This document shows, piece by piece, positions 44,872-53,358 of a stretch of 64,000 bases of DNA. Origin of the DNA: Lysinibacillus sp. ZYM-1 (GTDB lineage Bacteria > Bacillota > Bacilli > Bacillales_A > Planococcaceae). A program made the position numbers and the translations under genes. Location: assembly GCF_001308875.1 (NCBI RefSeq), contig NZ_KQ465123.1, positions 37,622-101,621 of the forward strand. The letters run 5' to 3'. A model generated the notes under the pieces. The model was not told the DNA's origin, made no database searches, and saw nothing but the letters and a program-made list of their open reading frames with translations. Positions within the stretch are counted from its first letter, which is position 1. Each line of letters opens with the position of its first letter.

Positions 44872-46599
44872 TTATTGCATCACACGTTCCTTTTCTAAAT
44901 AGGCAATTAAGTTATTAATATAATAAAGAACTTGAGTAGACGCTTCATCTACTTTTTTAAGGTGGATATCGGCTTGTGCGATATCGCCTGCCTTAAAAGC
45001 TTCCGCAGCATGCTTCGCTGATTCATGGACACGTGAATGATAATTGTCTAATTCATGATAATCCTGTAAATGGCCGAAACGTTCTACTGTTCGAGAAGCT
45101 GTATACCATTTACCAAGTCGACAGTCTTTATGCGAAGAGACATCACTTGGTTCAACATGTTCGAGGCCGAGGAACATGTTATAAATGCGCCACTTCCATA
45201 AAATATGATCTGCTTTAGACAGTTGTAAAAGGGCAATGGATGAAAGCTGCACATTATTATTAGCAATAATATCATTACGGAATCGATTGATTTCTTTTCC
45301 TAATAAATGAATATCACTTGATGTATTATGACTATAATCACGAATATCTTCTTGCAAGCTAGATATTTCAATCATTCTAACGGACACTTCATCAATAGCA
45401 GCTGCCTGTTGCTGTGAAATCGCTGCTGTATTTGTCACATCCAAGTTAATACCTTCAATCGCATGTACAATCGCATTTAATAATGGTAACGATTCTTTTG
45501 CCTCGACCGTTGCTTCTTTAATAATCGTTGTTGTTTCCGTAATAGAGTCTGAAACGTCATTGGAATAGCTCTTTAAATGATGGACATTCGTAGAGACTTC
45601 GCTTAAAGCAGAGACCGTGTTTTCTGCGAGCTTTCGTACTTCTTGTGCTACGACGGCAAAACCTTTGCCATGTTCACCAGCTCTTGCTGCTTCAATGGAG
45701 GCATTAAGTGCCAGTAAATTCGTCTGGTCGGCAATTTGGTTGATTAAAGTTACAACTTGTTCAATATCATTTACCCGTTTTTGCAATTCTGAAAAGGATT
45801 CTACAATGGAAGTAAATGTTTCTTCAGTTTTAAAGATTTCTGATAACGCATGTTCAATGGCATTTTTTCCTTGTGTTGCATGGTCAACAGATTCAGTCGT
45901 TTTCTCGGATATCTGAGAGGACATGCGGGCTACTTCATTTATAGAAGCGGCAATCTCCTCGGTCGCAGCAGTGGAGGACTGAATCTCCTCATTTTGCTTA
46001 TCTAAACTAAATACTAAATCTTTCATGTACATGATTTTGGCATTGACATCCATTAAGGATGATACTTCACCTACAACATTCTCAATGATGCGCTCAGTCA
46101 ATACTTCCACTAGTAACTCCTGATCGACATTGACAGCAGATTGGAATGATTTCATATACTGAAAGGCTTTATTGGGCTTCATCCCAAAGTTATGTAGAAT
46201 ATAAGTAGTAATATAGAAGGCAAATTGATTGAAGACCACAATTAATTTACCAGGCTCATATTGATGCTTCCGAAATAAATTAAAAAACTTGACGGTTTCA
46301 TCCACATAATCGTCATCACGTGTTGCTAGGAAAAATTGTGTTAAGTATTGATTAATATTTTCTTCACTAATGGTTAATTGAGAGGTAGGGGATATCTCAC
46401 TTAAATAATGATGAAAAATGGCATTCATGGAAGGAGTAATTTCTTTGAGCTTATGATAGAGCGTTTTTAAATGCTCTTCATCCTGTGAATTGAAATGATT
46501 AAATGCCAATGTTTGATGGAATCGGCCTGTTGCATGTAAATCTGTACCACGTTTTAGTAGTTCTTCCAGCTCAGCTTTAGGTCGAATGCTTGAAAACAT
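44872..46599 (-). CDS. Soluble globin-coupled chemoreceptor with C-terminal CZB domain
   Basis: A 575-residue cytoplasmic methyl-accepting protein without membrane helices. The N-terminal protoglobin domain (about 25-185) has a probable haem-binding His at 112 ([10 protein letters not shown]), as in HemAT oxygen sensors. The MCP signalling domain has the hairpin tip [20 protein letters not shown]. The C-terminal CZB-like zinc-binding domain (about 455-570) has [27 protein letters not shown] and [10 protein letters not shown], matching the His-Cys-His-His pattern. It is expected to steer flagellar movement in response to oxygen or redox and possibly zinc/HOCl. Monocistronic. Confidence 0.88.
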   Translation of the reverse strand: MFSSIRPKAELEELLKRGTDLHATGRFHQTLAFNHFNSQDEEHLKTLYHKLKEITPSMNAIFHHYLSEISPTSQLTISEENINQYLTQFFLATRDDDYVDETVKFFNLFRKHQYEPGKLIVVFNQFAFYITTYILHNFGMKPNKAFQYMKSFQSAVNVDQELLVEVLTERIIENVVGEVSSLMDVNAKIMYMKDLVFSLDKQNEEIQSSTAATEEIAASINEVARMSSQISEKTTESVDHATQGKNAIEHALSEIFKTEETFTSIVESFSELQKRVNDIEQVVTLINQIADQTNLLALNASIEAARAGEHGKGFAVVAQEVRKLAENTVSALSEVSTNVHHLKSYSNDVSDSITETTTIIKEATVEAKESLPLLNAIVHAIEGINLDVTNTAAISQQQAAAIDEVSVRMIEISSLQEDIRDYSHNTSSDIHLLGKEINRFRNDIIANNNVQLSSIALLQLSKADHILWKWRIYNMFLGLEHVEPSDVSSHKDCRLGKWYTASRTVERFGHLQDYHELDNYHSRVHESAKHAAEAFKAGDIAQADIHLKKVDEASTQVLYYINNLIAYLEKERVMQ

Positions 46600-46722
46600 A
46601 TAATAACCTCCAAAAAGTATGTATAATAAGGTAATAATAGCATAATTCAGGTGGTTTTAATAGACATTTCAGGTGTGTTTGCTAAAATGAAGATATCTTA
46701 TGACAGCAAGGAATGGGCAAAT

Positions 46723-47013
46723 ATGTATACAATTATTTACATGAAAGCGGATTATGAGCCTTGGTGGAAATTTGAGGGCTGGAAAGCTTTTATTCAAACA
46801 CAAGATACATTTGAAGTGAAAGAACAGTTTGATAGTGCTTTACAGGAAAAATTAGCACACTTTCGTTTAACATATGATAATGAGGCGGTAAAAGAAGGGC
46901 AGTATTGGGCTTTTTGGTCAGAGGATGAAAGTTTCTACTGTGAGGCTTGTGATGATGATGCACAAGTATATCATGGAATAATAGCTTGTAAAATGGAAGA
47001 GGATGTAAAATAA
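46723..47013 (+). CDS. DUF1033 family protein
   Basis: A 96-residue protein: MYTIIYMKADYEPWWKFEGW and GQYWAFWSEDESFYCEACDD, typical of DUF1033, a small Bacilli family of unknown function. The start ATG 46723 is preceded by AAGGAATGGG and matches the family's usual MY-x-IIYMKAD start; the frame upstream to 46651 is unlikely. Divergent from the chemoreceptor gene. Confidence 0.82.
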   Translation: MYTIIYMKADYEPWWKFEGWKAFIQTQDTFEVKEQFDSALQEKLAHFRLTYDNEAVKEGQYWAFWSEDESFYCEACDDDAQVYHGIIACKMEEDVK

Positions 47014-47111
47014 TTTTGAAATTAAGTAAAAAACATTTTTTCTTTATTTGACAAAATTATGAATCGCAGTTATACTTAAGTTAACAATTTAATTGCTTCA
47101 CCGGATACATG

Positions 47112-47175
47112 AATTCACATATTACAAAAAGTGATCGCGTTAGTTCGGTACTCTTTGTAATATGTGAATTTTTTT
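47112..47175 (+). terminator. Long AT-rich hairpin with T-run upstream of the cold-shock gene
   Basis: A perfect 17-bp stem AATTCACATATTACAAA (47112-47128) and its inverted copy (47154-47170), then five T. It is either the terminator for DUF1033 or an attenuator/thermosensor in the leader of the cold-shock gene, whose start is 56 bp further on. Confidence 0.7.
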
Positions 47176-47230
47176 CAATCGCTGAAGAAATTACATATTG
47201 TTCACTTTTATTTTTTGGAGGTTTTCTTAA

Positions 47231-47431
47231 ATGAAACAAGGTACAGTAAAATGGTTTAACTCAGAAAAAGGTTTTGGATTCATCGAAGTTGAAGGTGAAA
47301 ACGACGTATTCGTACACTTCTCAGCTATCCAAGGCGAAGGTTTCAAAACTCTTGACGAAGGTCAAAAAGTGGAATTCGAAGTTGTAGATGGCAACCGCGG
47401 ACCACAAGCTGCTAACGTAACTAAACTTTAA
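47231..47431 (+). CDS. Cold-shock protein (CspA/CspB family)
   Basis: A 66-residue single-domain nucleic-acid chaperone with RNP1 KGFGFIEV and RNP2 VFVHFSAI, starting [17 protein letters not shown]. It binds single-stranded RNA/DNA and melts mRNA structure at low temperature. RBS TTGGAGG. Codon use is strongly biased. The 56 bp before the start plus the hairpin at 47112 make a leader typical of csp genes. Confidence 0.96.
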   Translation: MKQGTVKWFNSEKGFGFIEVEGENDVFVHFSAIQGEGFKTLDEGQKVEFEVVDGNRGPQAANVTKL

Positions 47432-47466
47432 TTCTCAGAAATTAAAATTACTTTCGTTAAAAACCC

Positions 47467-47499
47467 AGACATCCTATGCAAATAGGATGTCTTTTTTTG
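47467..47499 (+). terminator. Rho-independent terminator
   Basis: Stem AGACATCCTA/TAGGATGTCT, then T7. Confidence 0.95.
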
Positions 47500-47553
47500 T
47501 ATCATTACAATGTTTTAGGATTATAAATCTTGAATTTGGATAAATATAAAGTA

Positions 47554-47700
47554 GTGGCGGATAGCGCGGCGAAAGTGGCGGATAGAATCCGCAAAGTGAC
47601 GGATAGCGCGGCGAAAGTGGCGGATAGATTCCGCAAAGTGACGGATAGCGCGGCAAAAGTGGCGGATAGCCCCACCAAAATAGCAGATGGACGCATCATA
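47554..47700. repeat. 21-bp tandem repeat array, GC-rich
   Basis: Six near-identical 21-bp units (start points 47554, 47575, 47596, 47617, 47638, 47659) and a degenerate seventh at 47680. The core is GTGGCGGATAGCGCGGCGAAA, alternating with GTGGCGGATAGAATCCGCAAA, so the true period is about 42 bp. The second unit type holds a small dyad GCGGAT-aga-ATCCGC. All units keep all reading frames open, so translations in several frames look repetitive (KVADR/KVTDS); none has a convincing RBS. Unlike its AT-rich surroundings. Similar intergenic arrays are known from other Bacillaceae. Confidence 0.85.
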
Positions 47701-47710
47701 CTGGAGGTAG

Positions 47711-48202
47711 ATGGACTTGGATAATCTAGAAAAATTACCGGATAATCAGGAGCAGCAAGATTTTTATCAGAAGTTACGTACAAAATTAGTAGGATTTCTT
47801 GGATCAAAGAAGGGCAAAAACAATAAGTTTACACCGTATTTAATGTTTGTACCTGATTTATTTCATCTGTTAGTTAAAACGTTAACAGACACAGGTGTAG
47901 ATAAGAAAAGTCGTGCATTAATTGGTGCTTCGATCGCGTATTTTGTGTTTCCGATGGATCTGATGCCAGAGGGGATATTAGGGTTTGGCGGTTATTTAGA
48001 TGATATTGTTCTAGCCACTTTTGTGGTGAATACGATTATCAATAAATTAGGGCCGGAAGTGGTGGAAAAGCATTGGACAGGAGATGACAAGCTTTTACAT
48101 GTATTACAGAAGGTTGCTGAGGTTAGTGATGAGGTTGTCAGTAAAGTACCTGTGAAATCAGCCATTGCACAGTTTGTGAAGCATGAAAGTAAGGGAAAAT
48201 AA
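47711..48202 (+). CDS. YkvA/DUF1232 family membrane protein
   Basis: A 163-residue protein with a DUF1232 segment (IGASIAYFVFPMDLMPEGIL followed by GYLDDIVLATFVVNTI), two membrane-associated helices around residues 75-120 and a basic C-terminus. Function unknown in the family. GGAGG at 47703 lies right after the tandem repeats; the ATG at 47711 or the TTG at 47717 are both possible starts. The promoter is likely within or before the repeat array. Confidence 0.8.
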   Translation: MDLDNLEKLPDNQEQQDFYQKLRTKLVGFLGSKKGKNNKFTPYLMFVPDLFHLLVKTLTDTGVDKKSRALIGASIAYFVFPMDLMPEGILGFGGYLDDIVLATFVVNTIINKLGPEVVEKHWTGDDKLLHVLQKVAEVSDEVVSKVPVKSAIAQFVKHESKGK

Positions 48203-48217
48203 TATTATTATGTAAAC

Positions 48218-48256
48218 CCAAAAAATGAACCTGCTTATCGCAGGTTCATTTTTTGG
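48218..48256. terminator. Bidirectional terminator
   Basis: A perfect 16-bp stem CCAAAAAATGAACCTG/CAGGTTCATTTTTTGG. It lies between the convergent YkvA-like and protease genes and contains the protease stop. Confidence 0.95.
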
Positions 48257-49070
48257 TTGACTGTTCTAAAATCTGATGCAGTTGTTGGACAGGGACAAAT
48301 AGGCCAACTCGTCCTATAGGTTCATATTTCATCGTTGCGAAGATAATACCAATGACTTCACCTTGTTGATCAATAACAGGGCTTCCACTATTACCGCGGT
48401 AAACCGGTGCTTTCAGCATCACAACGGGGACTTGCCAATCATCTAATTGAACGGATTCAAGTAATGTTCCCTCATTGGCTATCCCTGTAAAGGCAAGAGG
48501 GTTACCAATAAAATGGATATGCTCTTTAGAAGGAAAGGTAGGATCATCTGCAAGAGGAAGATAAGGGAGCTGATCTGCTTGTACTTGCAATAAGGCTAAA
48601 TCCACATCTGGATAACTTTCAATTAATGTAGCTTCCATTAATCCTTCATCAGGAAATACAACGGATAATGTCGTTGCATGTTCTACCACATGGGCATTGG
48701 TGACAATGAGGCCATCGGGTGAAATGGCGAAACCAGTTCCTTTGCTGGAACCTGTCGAGATTTCAACGACAGCTTTTTTATAGGTTTGTATATCCTCTTG
48801 TGCCGATAACTTTGTCGACACTTTAAGAAATTCGATAGCTGGAATCGAATAAATTTGAAAAATGAGCGCAAATGTATTGAAAAACAGTACCAATGCCATA
48901 CTCCAGACAATCCAGCGTACAAATGGCTTGGACTTTCTTGGTTTTTTACCATGAAGACGTTCTTCCTGCTCTTGTGCCAATGCTTTTTGCTGTTCAGCTA
49001 ACACGAGTTCAATAAATTCTTCTTCTGTTAATTCTTCCTGCTCGGTTACAGACTTATGTATATCACTCAT
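48246..49070 (-). CDS. Membrane-anchored trypsin-like serine protease (HtrA-like, no PDZ)
   Basis: A 274-residue protein: acidic cytoplasmic start (about 1-50, QEELTEEEFIELVLAEQQKA), one helix (about 52-75), then an S1C protease domain outside. Catalytic residues are seen in VTNAHVVEHATT (His), YPDVDLALLQV (Asp) and APVYRGNSGSPVIDQQG (Ser). The PDZ domain usual in HtrA is missing; the protein ends just after the protease domain. Probably envelope stress or surface protein quality control. Confidence 0.88.
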   Translation of the reverse strand: MSDIHKSVTEQEELTEEEFIELVLAEQQKALAQEQEERLHGKKPRKSKPFVRWIVWSMALVLFFNTFALIFQIYSIPAIEFLKVSTKLSAQEDIQTYKKAVVEISTGSSKGTGFAISPDGLIVTNAHVVEHATTLSVVFPDEGLMEATLIESYPDVDLALLQVQADQLPYLPLADDPTFPSKEHIHFIGNPLAFTGIANEGTLLESVQLDDWQVPVVMLKAPVYRGNSGSPVIDQQGEVIGIIFATMKYEPIGRVGLFVPVQQLHQILEQSTKK

Positions 49071-49089
49071 AGGATGCCTCCTTTGCTAA

Positions 49090-49122
49090 AATAACAGACG
49101 CCCAAGCAGGACGCCTGTTATC
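49090..49122 (-). terminator. Hairpin after the lipoprotein gene
   Basis: GATAACAGGCG pairs with CGTCTGTTAT around a 9-base loop; on the minus strand TTTTAG follows. Confidence 0.5.
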
Positions 49123-49128
49123 AACATA

Positions 49129-49737
49129 CTATTCTATTTTTTGCAGGGTTGAAGTTACAATAAATGGATGCTCTTGATCGGTCTCCATTGTATCTTCCGT
49201 TCTGATTAGTCCAATGCCCTGTACAAAATATTTGGTCGTTGTGAATTTATCTTCAGTGCGGGTAAGTTGGATGACATTTGAATAGACTGTTTTTCCTGTA
49301 TCGACAGTGGCAGTTATTGACTGGATGGTCCATCCTTGAAAACTTGTCCCTACTTGTAATGGTTGTTGCAGTATTGTTTCCAGTACAGGGTAAGCAGCCA
49401 CCTCTGTGGGATTTGGCAAGCTTGGATTACTGTCGACTGGTTCACGATAAACAAGGTCAATCTTTGAATCTGTAATGCGATAGATTTTTAATAGTGTCAC
49501 ACCACCATTATCTTCTACCTGAGCGATATGTTGTGGATCAAGATAGGTGGTATGTAGGGTAAAGCTGGCAAACTCATTTCCTTCTCCGTGAAAATAAGCG
49601 ATAGAGCCATCAGGTGGGAAAAAGGAGAGTAGTGATGTTGGATCTTGTACAATCGGGTGCACAGGGTCATCTTTCATTTCTTCACTACAGCCTGCGAATA
49701 AAAATGCAAGAGCAAGTACGAGGACATAATGTCTCAT
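49129..49737 (-). CDS. Hypothetical lipoprotein
   Basis: A 202-residue precursor: signal MRHYVLVLALAFLFAGCSEE with lipobox FAGC. The mature part is beta-rich (FFPPDGSIAYFHGEGNEFAS, YFVQGIGLIRTEDTMETDQ) and resembles uncharacterised Bacillales surface lipoproteins. The RBS (GGAGTG) lies upstream of ATG 49737. It precedes the HtrA-like protease in the same direction (58 bp), with the hairpin between. Confidence 0.7.
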   Translation of the reverse strand: MRHYVLVLALAFLFAGCSEEMKDDPVHPIVQDPTSLLSFFPPDGSIAYFHGEGNEFASFTLHTTYLDPQHIAQVEDNGGVTLLKIYRITDSKIDLVYREPVDSNPSLPNPTEVAAYPVLETILQQPLQVGTSFQGWTIQSITATVDTGKTVYSNVIQLTRTEDKFTTTKYFVQGIGLIRTEDTMETDQEHPFIVTSTLQKIE

Positions 49738-49907
49738 AGGTACACTCCTTCGCTATTTTCTATTATTATACGTGAATGTTGAGCATTATACGAATCATAA
49801 CAGAAAGTATTAAAATAATAATATTATGTAAACTAGAAACAGAAACTTGTAACAAGCAAAAAAATTAATTATGATAGAAATGAAGTTAAAAAATGGGGGG
49901 CATAGAT

Positions 49908-50378
49908 ATGTATAGACAAGCAGATGATTTTTTACAGGAATGGTCAATTGCTGCACAAGGCACACTGAAAGTATTACAGGCAATAACAGATGACAAGCTA
50001 GAACAAAGTATCGTGGAGGGTCACAGTACACTTGGCTGGTTAGGCTGGCATTTAGTTGGAGCAGCAGGATATTTTAGTTATCTAGCAGGCTTAAAGGTAC
50101 CAATGGTTCGTCAAGAAGATCCTGTACCAACAACAGCGACAGAAATTGTACAAGCTTATGAAAATGTTGTAAATGGTATAAAAGAGGAAGCAGCAAAGCT
50201 TTCAAATGAAGACTTACTAGAAGTAGTCAATGGCTTTACAGGTCCAATGCCAAAAGGCGCTTTATTGCGTGCATTAATCGATCATCAAACACATCATCGC
50301 GGACAAATGACGGTTCTACTGCGTCAAGCAGGTCTACCAGTACCTGGTGTTATGGGACCAACAAAAGAAATGAAATAG
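49908..50378 (+). CDS. DinB family protein (YfiT/DinB fold)
   Basis: A 156-residue four-helix-bundle protein: EGHSTLGWLGWHLVGAAGYF with the first metal His and LIDHQTHHRGQMTVLLRQAG with the second and third, the pattern of DinB/YfiT metalloproteins that often act as thiol transferases. The start is ATG 49908 after GGGGGG; the ATG at 49893 is within the RBS. A related gene at 14286 is broken. Terminator follows. Confidence 0.85.
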   Translation: MYRQADDFLQEWSIAAQGTLKVLQAITDDKLEQSIVEGHSTLGWLGWHLVGAAGYFSYLAGLKVPMVRQEDPVPTTATEIVQAYENVVNGIKEEAAKLSNEDLLEVVNGFTGPMPKGALLRALIDHQTHHRGQMTVLLRQAGLPVPGVMGPTKEMK

Positions 50379-50385
50379 ACTTCAG

Positions 50386-50420
50386 GCAGCAGATAAACAA
50401 CTTATCTGCTGCATTTTTAT
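50386..50420 (+). terminator. Rho-independent terminator
   Basis: Stem GCAGCAGATAA/TTATCTGCTGC, then ATTTTTATTT, which runs directly into the next -35 box. Confidence 0.9.
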
Positions 50421-50458
50421 TTGACACTTACCTACTAGTAAGTTAGTATATAGCCATG
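50421..50458 (+). promoter_or_regulatory. Promoter and operator of the tetR-fabF operon; predicted leaderless transcript
   Basis: TTGACA (50421-50426), 17-bp spacer, TAGTAT (50444-50449). The spacer contains ACTTAC-ctacta-GTAAGT (50425-50442), a perfect 6-bp dyad of the kind TetR proteins bind. ATG at 50456 lies 7 bp after the -10 box, at the expected transcription start, and has no RBS. Confidence 0.7.
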
Positions 50459-51013
50459 ACAAATAGAAAATCACAAATTATTGAATTAACATTGAAGAAT
50501 ATTCAAGAAAAAGGTTTCACATCATTTAGTTATGACCATTTAGCGAAAGAACTTGGCGTAACAAAGGCGAGTATTCATTATCATTTTGAAAAGAAGGAAG
50601 ACTTAGGAGTTGCTGTATGCGAAAGAATTCAAAAAGGATTAGGGGATGTTTATATATTAACGAAAGAATCAGCAATAGCAGCTGAGGAAAAACCTTTCGC
50701 CTTTATTTTACAGCGCATAAAATTTTTAGAGCAAAATGGCGTTTGCCCTATTTCTGCATTACAGGCTGACTATCAAGAATTGTCACAAGCCATGCAAGAA
50801 AAAATTCAACAGCTCAGTCAAATGGAAGTGGATGTCCTTGTAGATTTACTACAGGATGCAAAACAACATGGCTCACTTAAGTCTACAGAGGATTTAGAGG
50901 CACTGGCCATCCTGCTCATTTCAAGTACGAAAGGTGCCTTGCAATACAAACGTGTTTTAGGAGAAGATTTCTTTCATAAAATGCTGGAGCAATTAAAGGA
51001 ACTATTAAAGTAA
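50456..51013 (+). CDS. TetR/AcrR family transcriptional regulator
   Basis: A 185-residue repressor: N-terminal helix-turn-helix (IIELTLKNIQEKGFTSFSYD, then LAKELGVTKASIHYHFEKKE, residues about 5-48) and a helical ligand domain with a TetR_C-like layout. The start codon coincides with the predicted +1. The dyad in its promoter implies autoregulation. FabF follows 20 bp later with no terminator, so both genes are repressed together; the inducer may be a fatty acid or drug, which is inference. Confidence 0.88.
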   Translation: MTNRKSQIIELTLKNIQEKGFTSFSYDHLAKELGVTKASIHYHFEKKEDLGVAVCERIQKGLGDVYILTKESAIAAEEKPFAFILQRIKFLEQNGVCPISALQADYQELSQAMQEKIQQLSQMEVDVLVDLLQDAKQHGSLKSTEDLEALAILLISSTKGALQYKRVLGEDFFHKMLEQLKELLK

Positions 51014-51032
51014 ACGAAAAGGAGATAAATAC

Positions 51033-52271
51033 ATGGTACGTAGAGTAGTTGTTACAGGATATGGTGTCATCTCACCACTTGGTCAAACAGTATCAGCCCT
51101 GTGGGAGAACATTAAAGCAGGAAAGTCAGGCATTAAAAAGATCCAAGCGGAGGAATTCAGTGGCATTCAAACACAAATTGCTGGTTCCATCACTGACTTC
51201 GATGCCACTCAGTATATGGATAAAAAAGAATTAACTAAGTATGATCTTTTTGTTCAATATGCACTTGCTGCTTCTCAGCAGGCTTTGGAGCAAGCAAACT
51301 TAAATATGGAACAAGTTGATAAGGAGCGACTAGGTGTTTATATTGGCTCGGGTATTGGGGGAATTGAAACGATTTTAGCGAATCATCAAGCCATGCTCAA
51401 TAACGGACCAAGAAAGGTTTCGCCGTTTATGGTACCGATGATGATTAGCAATATGGCCGCAGGGATAATAGCGATTAAAACAGGCTTTAAAGGGCCAAGC
51501 TTTTCACCAGTTTCCGCATGTGCAACTGGTAATCAAGCGATAGGTGAAGCGTTTTTAAATATACGCCATGGCTATGCAGATGGGATTTTAGCAGGTGGAG
51601 CTGAGGCGCCGATCAATCCACTTAGCTTTGCAGGATTTTCACGTATGAAGGCGATGTCTACTAGAAATGATGTGCCAGAACAAGCTAGCCGACCATTCGA
51701 CAGTCAGCGTGATGGCTTCGTGATGTCGGAGGGAGCAGGCGTCGTGTTCTTAGAGGAATATGAGCATGCCAAAAAAAGAGGCGCAACGATTCTTGGAGAG
51801 ATCGTAGGCTATGGGGTCACGACTGATGCTTTTCATATTACAGCGCCTGATTATACTGGAGCCGCTAATGCCATGAAACTGGCCTTAAACATGGGGGACA
51901 TTGATGTAACGGCTGTTGATTATATCAATGCACATGGTACAAGCACACCAGAGGGAGATAAATCGGAAACAAAGGCCATCAAAAGTGTATTCGGTGAACA
52001 TGCTTATCAATTAAAAGTAAGCTCTACTAAGTCAATGACAGGTCATCTCTTTGGAGCAGCTGGCGGCATAGAAGCCATTATTACATTAAAAAGTATTATG
52101 GAGAACATTGTTCCGCCAACAATTAATTACGAAACACCAGATCCAGAATGTGATTTGAATTATGTACCGAACAAGGCTATCCATCAAACCATTAACATTG
52201 CTTTGTCAAATGGCTTTGGCTTTGGTGGTCATAATGCTGTGCTTGCTTTTAAAAAGTTTGAGGAAGAATGA
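51033..52271 (+). CDS. fabF: 3-oxoacyl-[acyl-carrier-protein] synthase II
   Basis: A 412-residue condensing enzyme of fatty acid elongation. The active-site Cys is C163 (SPVSACATGNQAIGEAF), with His in INAHGTSTPEGD and in MTGHLFGAAGG. Complete thiolase fold; length typical for FabF. RBS AAAAGGAG. It is cotranscribed with a TetR regulator and not with fabH or acpP, so this could be an accessory, regulated copy, not the main housekeeping gene; the window cannot tell. Terminator follows. Confidence 0.94.
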   Translation: MVRRVVVTGYGVISPLGQTVSALWENIKAGKSGIKKIQAEEFSGIQTQIAGSITDFDATQYMDKKELTKYDLFVQYALAASQQALEQANLNMEQVDKERLGVYIGSGIGGIETILANHQAMLNNGPRKVSPFMVPMMISNMAAGIIAIKTGFKGPSFSPVSACATGNQAIGEAFLNIRHGYADGILAGGAEAPINPLSFAGFSRMKAMSTRNDVPEQASRPFDSQRDGFVMSEGAGVVFLEEYEHAKKRGATILGEIVGYGVTTDAFHITAPDYTGAANAMKLALNMGDIDVTAVDYINAHGTSTPEGDKSETKAIKSVFGEHAYQLKVSSTKSMTGHLFGAAGGIEAIITLKSIMENIVPPTINYETPDPECDLNYVPNKAIHQTINIALSNGFGFGGHNAVLAFKKFEEE

Positions 52272-52291
52272 TTGTATAACAAATAGACTAG

Positions 52292-52325
52292 ACGGTATGA
52301 AATTCTAATTTCATACCGTTTTTTA
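52292..52325 (+). terminator. Rho-independent terminator
   Basis: A perfect 12-bp stem ACGGTATGAAAT/ATTTCATACCGT, 4-base loop, then T6. Confidence 0.97.
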
Positions 52326-52457
52326 TTTCCTTTACTCAATTAGCCACACAAAGCAAAAAAACAACTGATAAGTTTTACTTATGTGATTGCGCAAAAAAAC
52401 ATTATTTTCTCTTATGCAATATGTGTGATAAGTTAAGAATAGAAGGGTGGATGGATG

Positions 52458-53201
52458 ATGAGAATTTTTGACGCACATTTTCATATTATTGATTTTGATT
52501 TTCCGATTATCGAAAATCAGGGATATATACCGCCTAGTTACGTGGTGGAGGATTATCAAAAAGAAACGGCTAATTTCAATATAAAGGGGGGCGCAATTGT
52601 ATCTGGGTCTTTTCAAGGATTTGACCAGAATTACTTACTGAAAGCTTTGAAAAAACTGGGTCCAGCATTTTGTGGGGTGACGCAATTACCTTATACTGTG
52701 ACAGATGATGAAATACTTCATTTACATAACAATGGGGCTAGAGCATTACGCTTTAATATTCAACGAGGTGGTTCAGAAGATTTGTCGAAGCTCGATAGCT
52801 TTGCAAGAAGAGTGTATGATTTGGTGGGCTGGCATAGTGAACTCTATATAGATGCCAAGCATTTACCTGAGATTACTTCGACTATTGAAGCATTACCTGC
52901 CATTTCAATTGATCATTTAGGGTTATCAGAGGAAGGCCTGCCACATTTGTTAAAGCTAGTTGAAAAAGGGGTACATGTGAAAGCTACAGGTTTCGGTCGT
53001 GTAGAACTGGATGTGAAAAATGCTTTACAATCCATCTATAACGTCAATCCAGATGCATTAATGTTCGGAACAGATTTGCCATCGACACGAGCAAAACGTC
53101 CTTTTGAATATGCCGATATTGAAACCATTCAACAGCTCTTTGATGAACAGGCGGCTGATAAAATTCTCTATAAGAATGCTCAGCAGTGGTATAGAGTTTA
53201 G
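52458..53201 (+). CDS. Amidohydrolase-2 family metal-dependent hydrolase
   Basis: A 247-residue TIM-barrel hydrolase. The metal-binding start is IFDAHFHIIDFDFP (H-x-H). Further on come ALRFNIQRGG, ELYIDAKHL, AISIDHLGLS and MFGTDLPSTRAKRPF with the C-terminal metal Asp. It resembles dicarboxylate lactonase/amidohydrolase proteins of COG3618; the substrate is unknown. AAGGGTGG lies 7 bp before ATG 52458; ATG 52455 is an equal alternative. Monocistronic. Confidence 0.82.
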   Translation: MRIFDAHFHIIDFDFPIIENQGYIPPSYVVEDYQKETANFNIKGGAIVSGSFQGFDQNYLLKALKKLGPAFCGVTQLPYTVTDDEILHLHNNGARALRFNIQRGGSEDLSKLDSFARRVYDLVGWHSELYIDAKHLPEITSTIEALPAISIDHLGLSEEGLPHLLKLVEKGVHVKATGFGRVELDVKNALQSIYNVNPDALMFGTDLPSTRAKRPFEYADIETIQQLFDEQAADKILYKNAQQWYRV

Positions 53202-53228
53202 TCAAAAATGTATAGCTACAAATAGAAA

Positions 53229-53272
53229 GAATCCATTTTGGAAAATTGATTGAACAAAATGGATTCTATTTA
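53229..53272 (+). terminator. Rho-independent terminator
   Basis: Stem GAATCCATTTTG/CAAAATGGATTC, then TATTTATATT. It follows the amidohydrolase gene. Confidence 0.75.
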
Positions 53273-53358
53273 TATTCGTGCAGTCGCAGATATCCAAAAG
53301 ATTGATATATACGTTACGCCATTATCGCATCGTACCCGTATGTTGAATCATAATGGTT

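Noticed and set aside
47530..47724. Repetitive reading frame across the 21-bp array (KVADR/KVTDS units) and two repetitive frames on the other strand
   Set aside because: A 21-bp period keeps every frame open by arithmetic; there is no good RBS and the plus-strand frame runs into the next gene. Treated as a DNA repeat.
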